Shown here: positions 54,701 through 64,000 of the stretch, one piece after another
Position numbering within the stretch: position 1 is the stretch's first letter
Layout: every line of letters starts with the position of its first letter
From: Cruorifilaria tuberocauda
Lineage: Eukaryota; Nematoda; Chromadorea; Rhabditida; Onchocercidae
Direction: 5' to 3'
DNA length: 64,000 nt
Assembly: GCA_013365365.1 (NCBI GenBank)
Contig: JABVXU010000318.1
Location: forward strand, 1-64,000
Made by a program: the position numbers and the translations under genes
Notes under the pieces: generated by a model
What the model saw: the letters and a program-made list of their open reading frames with translations, nothing else
Databases searched by the model: none
What the model was told of the DNA's origin: nothing

Positions 54701-57700
54701 TGCTAACACTTACCTTCTTTATATCATAACATTGTTAATCACCGTATCGTTTATTATCTCTATGTGACTAACTTGTGAAATCCTTAATTTAAACTTATTA
54801 CAAAAATTTCGCTTGTTGCTTCTTTTATATTGCATCCTCTTTTTTATTCTCATTGATTTCATATTTATTAATGTTTTTATCTATACTTATTATCCTATGT
54901 GACTAATTAATAACCGTATTTATTTGATTGATAAATGAAAATAAAGTAATTGTATAGACTATTAAATTATAATTTTTTCTGGAAATAATTACTTTCACTG
55001 TCCATTTGTGATTAACACTCAATTCATTTACCGTAAAGAAAAAATTGCACTGTTAATAGCAGTGATCTCCGACCAATGGATAATTTCCATGAATAAATTG
55101 TTTAGCATCATTGTTTGAAATAAAAGGTTCATATTAAATTTAGTCCAAATAAATTATATTGCTGATGCAAACAGTATCTAAAGATTTATTATAAGGAAGT
55201 ATTTAAATATAAAAATCATATACTTACTCAGATCTTGTATCCTTCTGTAATATTCCAAAATGTAAGGTTAATTTTTTTGCTGCTATTAACGACGATAAAT
55301 CGTAGATTCGCTCGTAATTAGTTTCCTCACTGATTACATTTAATGATACTACCCGCATCGCTGAACTAAACATCAAAAGTTATCAGTAATTTATTTTATG
55401 TATTTTTTTTTTATCAAAAAATCATTTTTCCAACTTTTATTTTCATTTTGGAAAAAATTTTCAACATATTATTCTCTTATTATATTTAACTTATTTAAAC
55501 ATACAATATCTTTAATATTTCTTTATGTTACAAAGGTTATCCTTAGCTTAAATAAAAGAGAAGTATAAAAAGTATATTTTTAATAGATTTCAAACAATTC
55601 AAAATATAAGTGAGAAAATATCAGTGAAATATCGAAAATCTTAAACAGATAAATAGAAATTTTTTTAATTAAATTTTTAATTAATCACAATTATATGAGT
55701 ACTGCATGATTAAAAACTAATTTCCATGAATAAATTGGCAAAATAAAAATTAAAAGATAACCCCGTGAATGAGATAATCCGTCGGATGACGAAACCAAGA
55801 TCGGTATAACACAAATCTAATTTAATCATTTGAAGTGAATTAAGTTTGATGTTAAGTTCGGATGTATGTTCCGCTGCATCGTTTGGCAATCCACGCTCAT
55901 TGTTATCATTATCCGATGACCTAATTACAACAGTTTGCCGATGCGAATCAATTTTGCAATATCGAAATATCTATAAAAGAATATATAATATAACGATTAA
56001 CATTTCATTTCTTCCCTTTCATTTTTTGATTTTTATGAAAAAGAAATTTTTGTTTTCCAAAAAGAAATTTTACAAAAAAAGAAAAACCGCACTTTTTTTA
56101 TTGAAGTTTTACGATTTAGAAAATAGAGATAAATGACAATCTCAAGTAATATGTCAGTGTGTTTTAGCTAGGTCAAAACTAGCCTTGGATAAAGTCTTGA
56201 AACAAAAGAAAAGAATTCCTACATAATTTTAAAATACAATGGGTTGAAATCCCCTATGGAAATTTGAAAATCTGTGGAATGGAATTAATCCCATCTTTGA
56301 ACACTAAAAATTGTCTTCCATTATTTAAAATGATAACCATACACAAAATATTTTAAAAACTCATACACTGATTTACATTTAAAAAGAAAGAAAAAATTTT
56401 TCCCCCAAACAATCTAACTTAAATATTTCAAATCAATAATTTCCAGTAAAATAATTTAATCCAATTCAACCTGATGTTGATAACTTCATTTTTAACTAAT
56501 CAAAAATTTTTCCCAATCTCTAACGTTATCATCACTCATTTTGTACACTATATTATAATGATACGATAAATGTCTAAACGATATTTCTTCAGGAAAAATA
56601 ATACTGTAAAATAAATGTGATTAGGATAGGAAATGATAACATTTTAGTAATTAGGAAAATGATTTTAAAAAAAACAAGCATAAAAAAAAGAAGTGTAATT
56701 AACGTTTCAATGTAACTCTGAAATCAATTCATTCAAAAAATGCTACAAACAAATTTTAAAAGTTATGCAATTTATATCCAAGATAGATATAATTATGCTA
56801 TTAATAATTAAACTATTGATATGGTTATAAATAAACTTTTTCAGTGTTATACAGTCTTCCTTTTTTTTTGATAATTTATTTGATTTTAACTTTTTTATTT
56901 GTTTCTTTTTTTTGGTTTTAAATTTGAACTTTTCTGATGGTACCGCGATTTTTGTTAAATTTTTTATTTTCCATTTCACATCTGTTGAAGTTAATCTACC
57001 ACATCTTCAATGCAAGTACATTTTTATTCTTTTTTTTATTATTATACCATTTTTTAAATTTATTCTTGTCACTTCATGCTAGGTTAAATACGATAATATC
57101 TGCTGTGTTTATTTATCTAAAATTTATTCATTTGATGATTCGAGAATATGGATAAGTGAGAAAACTATAGAAAGAAAAGTAAAAGTACTTTCTGGACTCA
57201 ATTCTGATTAGCTTTCTTACTTTTACAATAAAATAGTCAGAAATGGATTGTAAAATTTATGAATTTTTTCTTTCTTTCCGAACAAATTTTACAACTTGTT
57301 CGGCTTTATTTGAAAAAAAATTTCACATAAAGCACCGATTAGTGATTCACTTGTTTATTTTGCTTTTATAAAGCATTGATTTCATAGCAGATAACGTAAA
57401 TAATATTTTGATATTTATTTTAAAAAAAGGATGATTAAAAATTTCATCTCTTTTTAAACACCGTTTATATAAACAATGATTTAAAATAAATTTGATTTGT
57501 GAAACATGAAAGTTAATTTTGAACTGAGAATCCCCCAAGGATATTGTTAATTTAAAATTGCTGACGCATAAATATAGAAAGTAAAATTGGATGCACAACA
57601 TCCTTTCCTATTTGATCCTTCAGATATTAAACATTATATATGTACATTTTTCAGGAATAATTCACGCCCTACAAATATTAATTCAAAATTGTTGAGGTAC

Positions 57701-60700
57701 ATACTATTAATTCAAAATTGTTGAAGTATATATAATGTAATGGAATTATTCAATTAGATAATTCTTTTGAATTGTGAAATGAATACACCGGAATGAAATC
57801 TTATTCGTCTTTCTTTCATTTTTTTTGAAATTTTGAAATCAATTCAACAAAATATAAATTGCTATTTTATGTAGCGTAAATTAAAATTTACATATTTATT
57901 ATATAAATCATGATAAACGTATTTGAATTGATATAAGTTATTATATCAATATTAATTTCATATTAAAACATCACACTTGATAATTATATTAATTTCATAC
58001 AAATTAGAACACCACACTTGATTTAAAATAAATCAGACAATTATACTCAATTTAATATAAATTATGATAATCTTGGTTGATTATAAATTATTAATGGTAT
58101 TAATTACGAATAATTATGATTAATAAATCATAATATACCTCGAAAGATAAAAGAGAAATAGAAGTGACGATGAATCAAGAAATTTCATCAGTCAAATAAA
58201 TTTTACTAATTTTATAATTTATTCCAAATAAATGCAATTTGCTACGCTATAAGAGACACTTAACAACATTCACTGTTGGAAAAAAAAGCTCAAGAGACAT
58301 ATCCATCACAAAAATTCTGGAAGCTTTATTTCTTTTCTTTCTGAAAGTACTCCTTTATCTTTTTTTTAAAAATTATAACCCATCTAAATAACATGATAAT
58401 AGTCCAAAAAAATAAATCTCTAATGACTCTATTCCATTAAGCGTCAATATTAAGTATCGGTATTTCATGATAAAAAAAAGTTTCATATTAATTAATCCTC
58501 AATGACAAAACTTACTAATTCATATAAAATATGCTACTGTATTTGTAACCGAAGATTTGATAATTATACCTGTTATATGCATGAAAATATCTCAAAGAAT
58601 TGAACATGTAAGGTAGAGCATTAATTTTTTATAAATTATAACTTTAAAAAATTCTGATTAAATTCTAATAAAATTCCTCTTCATCCTAGAAAAGAAAACT
58701 TACAAGATATTGTAATTTGGGCAAATTTTCCGAACTGATCACTTCCAGAAATGAATCGAATTCATGCGTATCCAAAAATTCCGCATGTCCTAACATCAAA
58801 TATTCCAAATTCACCAAATACCTTAGTTTTGGCATTATACGCAAAAATTTGCCACTCCTATTGAGCCATTCTAATGTTGTAAGACTTTCTGGTAGAAAAA
58901 CTTCGGGTTCTACAAAATGATAATAATTTCGCAGAACAAAAATAAATAAATACTTCATACTAGTTAATTTTATATTAATAAGCATCACGATTCCACCAAG
59001 GATTTCTAACTATAAAAAATTTCCAAATAAAATTATACCATATATGTCCCATCTAATATATTACAAAAATTGCTATAAACTAAATTAATACTGCTCCGAA
59101 AATTCTATACGACTTAAGTTAGAAAATAAGAATATATTCAATGATATACCGGATCGACTGAATTTTTCCTTGAAAGAATATTAATAAATATCATATCAAC
59201 TACTTTATTTTCATATTTATATTTATATATGATAACTCTTTGTTATCAATTCGGTACTACGAGTTAATAAAATTTGCCACAAAACTCACTAATATTAAAT
59301 CCATCTAACATTAAAGTATCCATTTTGGTAAATTTCGGGAACGAATACATATCCAATCCAGACCAGAAAAACTCTTGACCATGTGGTCGCATTGTCATAC
59401 CCGTAAGATCAGGAAATGAACTGAAAGCCTGTTCCAATGCTTTTTCCTAAAAACAAATATGCTTTCAACTTACAACAATTATTAAAATTTTAAATTGAAA
59501 AAATTGAGAGATAAAATGAAACTGATAAACTAATAAACTGATATGCTTAAGCTTAACAATAATGTTTCGAATTTTTTCACAAAGTAAATTATTAAGGATG
59601 CAAATTAAATTTCATAAATAATCGAATATTACGACTTACGGTATTATATGGATACAGATCTAGACATCTCATACGGATTTTAGCTTGTTTCAATTTTCCT
59701 GCAAAATAAATCATTTTTAAGCTTTAATGATAGTGATTATGATTCTGATTAGTTATAATTATATCCTTAAATTTAAATTTGAAAAAAAACAGAGTTACTA
59801 CCATACTAATATTGATATGAACTATTATTAGCACTTTCCAAGTCTTTTTTTTGTAGACAAAACAAAGGAAAAGCATCAAGCTTATGCAGGCATCAAATGG
59901 GATTAAATAAAATTGGGAAAACTAAAAATACTAAAGAGAGATGACAGTTTTATAATTTTAATAGGCGATCGGAAACTTTCAAATTACTCAAAGTATCATG
60001 CCCACAGTATCTTGTAACAATATGAGATAAAGCTTTACATTATGAGCATTTTACAAAAAAAATTCTACCGACAAATTTATCTATAATTAAGTTAACAGAT
60101 TAATATTACTTAAAGCTTTTAATAAAAGACGTAAGAATGAGAGTAATGAAAAGAACTTTTTTTTTTAAATGATAATCCTACCCCATTAATCGATACTGAT
60201 AACTTTTCATACAGAGTTCAATTAACAAACTATAAAGAAAATGATAAATGTAATTTATATTGCATAAATATAACAAGTATATCTAATAATCTAATTAGTA
60301 GGTATTACAAGTTAAATATAATGATGATAGATAAAACATGAAATTTACTTAATACTTTGCCAGCAAAGGTAGCATCAGCAAACCATATTTTGACGCTACT
60401 AATTATTCGACAATGCTTCAGGGCGATTAACAAATAATTATCTTTATCAATGTGATAACACTTCAATCTATAAAACAATCATCAGTAGTAAGAGTATTAC
60501 AAAGCATAATATTTTTTTCAAAAAACTAAATTAATTATTAATTTATGAAATTTTTATTCGCAAATGAAAATGAAAATTATTTGAAATCTAATTTGCAATT
60601 CAGAAAATGCCAGTTATTTTCTTAATCAGTAAACAAATTCAGAGCAAAGGTAAATATTATTTTAATAATTTAAATAATATTCGAAAAGATAGTTTTCTAT

Positions 60701-62502
60701 TTGTCATTTTATTAATTATAATTGATGCATGATTCAATGCCAATACTTACAAAAGGATTTTTACAAAAGAAGGGATTGTCGTTTCGGACACAAAAAATTA
60801 TAAAAGTTGATGTAATCTTATTTGAAGCTTACTTACAATCTATGAACTCGAGTTATTACCATATCAATACTAGTCAAGATAAAAATGGAGAATCGAAATT
60901 ATTAAATTATCAGCTAAATATAATAATATTTGTCAAAATAGTTACCCAATATTTTTGTTATTACTTATTTTATCCTTATATATTTGATTTTGAAAAATAT
61001 TAAGCACTGTTACATCCTCCATTGGAAACCTGCAAGTCAATAGATAGTGCCACCGTTTGCATACCTGAAATTGATCCAACCATTTTAAAGTTCATTACGC
61101 AACTGATATTAAGTTTAAAAATTTTTAACTGTCTCTAAGCCTAAAGTTTAATTAGAGATACTTGAAACGGTTGGCAAATCTAGTACTAAATTCAAATTCA
61201 AATATTTGAAAACGTTTGCAAATAATCAAGTAACCCACAACTCCTGCAACTAAGTCAAATTGTAAAATAAGCTAAGCCAAAATATTGTTTGAAAAAAAAA
61301 CAATTTCATTAGGAAAGCATAAGAAATCTCCTAATCAATTTATCTTCATTAACCTCAAATTTATATTTTACAATTCGATTTTTGCTATAAATTTGATGCT
61401 ACTAAAAAGTTAAGTGATAAATATGATAGCTTCTGGAAACAGAATAAATATTTACACAATTATTTATCAAAAATACTATATAAAATTAAATTAAAAATAA
61501 ATCAGGAATATCATCGTACTTAACTTTCATTAAACAAATACTTATTTTTAATGGCCTTGCTTCAGCTACATCGGTTCTTTTTCTTTTCTTGAGCTCAAGA
61601 ATCTTTTGATTATGTGAATAGAAATCTCTCAAACAACCAATTTCATACAAATAAAAACGATTTAGCAAAACAATATATACCTGAGATGCTATACAACGAT
61701 CACGAAGATTGAAAGACTCGAAAATGCATTGCATTACTAAATCCGGCATATTACCCAATGTAATTTCATCAGTACAATCAGGTTCATCATATCCCAAATA
61801 CGGCAGTTCATTTAGACGCAATGAATCCCATCCCATTTGCGTACATATATCCTGTAAAAATGAAAATTTAATATCTTTAATTCCAAAATCACTTAATATA
61901 TTTGAATATTTAATTTGAAAAATAATTTTCTCAAAAATCAATTTATTTTCCATTGCAAACCTTTCATTATAAATATAATATTACTTTATAAGTTCTTACT
62001 ACAAAGTATATAAAATTAATTATTCATTATTCTTAATAATTTTTCAATTTGCTTATATTTTTCATTACATCTATATCAGTATCATTTTGAAAGAACTGTA
62101 ACCTCTGATTAATGATATGATTTCCAAAATTATTGGAATTAGTAGGAAAGATTTAGAAAATTCCATACAAAATGATATCTAACGTAAATATTATCAAATA
62201 TTATCACTGTTTAAATACTTTCATTCAAAAATAACACATTATCTACTTGACTAAATAGATAATTTCGATAGTTGAATAGAAAGATAAGATATTTCAGTAC
62301 TATTTACAGTAAATATAAATTTTATGCAAGTTTAATATTAGCAAATAACTTATCTTGAAATAGTAAGAATAATAATACATACCTTATCATTTTTATCAAT
62401 TTTTGATGAATTATCATTTCTTGTTAGTAATGAAGATGAGCATACTGAAATTGATTCATCTCTTAAGGAACCATCATTCATCAAATCCATATCATTAGAC
62501 AT
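51785..62502 (-). CDS. F-box protein with leucine-rich C-terminal region
   Basis: Thirteen exons (62502-62383, 61851-61681, 61064-61014, 60460-60349, 59698-59640, 59446-59290, 58909-58704, 55970-55762, 55365-55228, 54439-54238, 53410-53297, 53184-53005, 51907-51785) give 613 residues. Residues about 74-115 form an F-box: NMPDLVMQCIFESFNLRDRC, then VCKRWHYL across the next junction. F-box proteins bind Skp1 and select substrates for cullin ubiquitin ligases. The rest has irregular leucine-rich strands (LTTLEWLNRSG, LVNLEYLMLG, LQMIKLDLCYTDLG, APRLRKLSLINC), as in FBXL-type proteins, but no family member is recognised. The Ser/Asp-rich first 40 residues are probably disordered. The exon 3 donor (GAT|GTAACA) and the exon 4 acceptor (GATTGAAG) were chosen by phase and are the weakest joins. 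A 2.7-kb intron between exons 7 and 8 could hide another exon. Confidence 0.8.
52201..52660. other. Strand-asymmetric C-rich / G-poor segment in F-box intron
   Basis: The plus strand is almost free of G: 52381-52500 has 33 C and 2 G. The asymmetry gives long open frames on both strands (plus 52343-52645) that I do not believe are coding. It lies in the last intron of the F-box gene. Confidence 0.6.
53627..53720. repeat. Long foldback (inverted repeat) in F-box intron
   Basis: The left arm starts AGAGAAATCAGGTCTAACAC; the right arm ends TTAGGGCTGATTTCTCT. The arms pair over about 30 bases with a few mismatches. The middle contains a second, near-identical version of the right arm (CTATTGTTTTATGTGTTAG), which can pair with the left arm instead. 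It lies in the intron between exons 10 and 11. Confidence 0.75.
54121..54149. repeat. CT microsatellite
   Basis: (CT)n run inside the intron between exons 10 and 11 of the F-box gene. Confidence 0.85.
54588..54920. repeat. ~120-bp imperfect tandem repeat
   Basis: Segments starting ACCTTC at about 54590 and 54712 both run through GTCAATCATCGTAT or GTTAATCACCGTAT to TTTATTATCT and a GACTAACTT word. A third, weaker version ends near 54920 (TTATTATCCTATGTGACTAA). It is in the intron between F-box gene exons 9 and 10. Confidence 0.7.
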
Positions 62503-63189
62503 ACGAGCAATCCTTCAAATTACCAAACCTAAATTATTATTTTGAAATTATTATCTTTTCATTTTTTTTTCCATTTCAAAACTCTATAATTATCGTATCA
62601 TATAACACTTCGAATTAATCAATATGTTTTATAATGAATTAAGTCTGTGATTGTTTTATCAATTATCATACAATCATTATATTTACTAATATTCTTTATT
62701 TTTCTTCAATTAGGAATATTAATGATATAACTATAAAACGAAAAACTTATACCTTTAACTTATGCTATTTGTGTTTGTAATGTTATCATATTTACTGAAC
62801 AAAGTAACACTAACAATATCAACAACAATAATAATAACAGCAACAATAACAGTAACAATAACAATAACAATACATACAACTTGTAACAAAAACTTAAAAT
62901 TAAAAATATAAATCAGCTAATAATCCATTATATCTTAAAATTCAACCATTTAAAAATTTTATTCCAAGATTTACAGTATAAAATTTTAATCAGACAGCAA
63001 TTAATTATATTGCTGATAACTTATAAATATAACAAAAAGAGAAATGAATAATCTTTTTTTCAAGTTTCCTTTCATTCTTTACAGGATGACATGTTTGCTT
63101 GAAAATGCATTAAATTAATTGGAAAAAAAAGAAACCTGTCGATAAAAGAAAAGTGCTTATCAAACACGAACAACCTAGTAATTAGTACA

Positions 63190-63365
63190 AATGGTAAATA
63201 AATAAGCGAAAAAAAAAGAAATCAAACAATTCAGTAAATATGTAATAAAAGGAAATAAACTGATTCAATAAATAAGCAAACAGATCAATAATCCGATAAA
63301 TAAATAAACAGAACATTGATCCAGTAAATGAGTAAATCATTAATCCAACAAATCAACGAACAGAT
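63190..63365. repeat. Degenerate AATAAATAAGC-type short tandem repeat
   Basis: Loose repeats of CAATAAATAAGCAAACAGAT, GATAAATAAATAAACAGAAC and CAGTAAATGAGTAAATCATT type follow each other. The period is irregular (about 18-36 bp). Noncoding. Confidence 0.6.
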
Positions 63366-63680
63366 CACTTATGAAAGTTAACAAAATGACTGTTTGCATG
63401 GATATCTAAAACTTTTTTTAAATCACATTAAAATCAATAATCGTTGTGAAAATTTTTACACCAATTTTTTTACTAATCAAAGATCAACACTTCATCGCTA
63501 CTTTGTACGTTAAGCTTTCCAAAAGACTTTCAGACTTAAGCGAATTTAAACTTTCCGAAAGGCCTTAAAAATGAACGCAAGACGAAAAAGAAAGAAAAAG
63601 AATAAGTTCAAATTATACGTAACAGTAATAAAAAAAAATAATATTGAAAAATACCACTGAATACATAATGTTATTTGTAA

Positions 63681-64000
63681 TGTTATCATATTCACTGAAT
63701 AAATAAAATAGCATTAGCAATAACAACAATAATAATAATAGCAACAATAACAATAACAATAACAATAACAATATCAGAAACGAAGGAACTTCAATACTTT
63801 ACAGAAAAAAATGATAAGAACAGTTTCGAATATACTTATTAATATTATCACATTCACTGAACAAATAAAGTAACACTAACAATAACAATAATAATAATAA
63901 TGACAGTAACAATAAAAACAACAATAAAAATAATAACAATATTAGAAGCGAAGAAATTTCAATACTTCACAGAAAAAAAGATAAGAAGAATTTCATTTAA
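63681..64000. repeat. 162-bp tandem repeat, with a third copy 900 bp upstream
   Basis: A unit starting TGTTATCATATTCACTGAA at 63681 recurs at 63843 as TATTATCACATTCACTGAA. Both continue with an (AAC/AAT)n tract and a tail containing CTTCAATACTTTACAG or TTTCAATACTTCACAG, then a run of A. A related head plus triplet tract, without the tail, is at 62781-62880. The array may continue past the right edge. Confidence 0.85.

Larger units (their letters stand above)
62503..64000. other. Upstream region of the F-box gene with repeats
   Basis: AT-rich, no exon seen. It contains AAC/AAT trinucleotide tracts at about 62814-62880, 63710-63770 and 63870-63940, a degenerate AATAAATAAGC-type repeat at about 63190-63365, and the 162-bp repeat listed separately. 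Confidence 0.5.

Overview
The window is AT-rich (roughly 30% GC by eye) eukaryotic DNA. It carries intron-dense genes with many small exons, short T-rich acceptors of the TTTTCAG/TTTTTAG type and GTAAGT-like donors. Together with a gob-1-type trehalose-6-phosphate phosphatase that reads like the filarial enzyme, this points to a nematode, most likely a filarial (spirurid) worm. I saw no bacterial operons, CRISPR array, rRNA, tRNA or intact transposon.

Five genes can be built exon by exon, and all five lie on the minus strand. From right to left (the direction of transcription) they are: (1) an F-box protein with a leucine-rich C-terminal part, 62502->51785, 13 exons, 613 aa; (2) trehalose-6-phosphate phosphatase gob-1, 46570->42888, 9 exons, 484 aa, complete; (3) a site-1 protease (MBTPS1/SKI-1 type membrane-bound subtilase), about 40463->32250, 23 exons, complete except for an unresolved N-terminal signal-peptide exon; (4) DNA topoisomerase II (top-2), 29871->18338, 31 exons, 1520 aa, with ATPase, TOPRIM, winged-helix/tyrosine and acidic C-terminal parts; (5) a chromodomain protein with an acidic linker and a degenerate ankyrin-like C-terminal part, 11689->2726, about 17 exons. 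At the left edge one or two terminal exons on the plus strand (580-681 and about 1812-1979) suggest a gene or genes entering from outside and converging on the chromodomain gene.

The genes share no pathway. They are general cell functions: chromatin reading, DNA topology, proteolytic activation in the Golgi, trehalose metabolism and ubiquitin-ligase substrate recognition. Spacers are 2.4 to 6.6 kb, so there is no sign of a tight nematode operon. T-rich AG sites just upstream of the gob-1 and top-2 ATGs are candidate trans-splice or 5'-UTR acceptors.

The more unusual features are: a GC-AG intron in top-2; a 77-bp near-identical copy of top-2 exon 27 sitting inside a downstream intron of the same gene; a diverged copy of the top-2 start-codon region about 540 bp upstream; an insertion of about 14 residues inside the chromodomain; a 94-nt foldback in an F-box gene intron; a 7-cysteine reading frame behind top-2; and several tandem repeats (8-bp, 33-bp, 51-bp, 54-bp and 162-bp periods).
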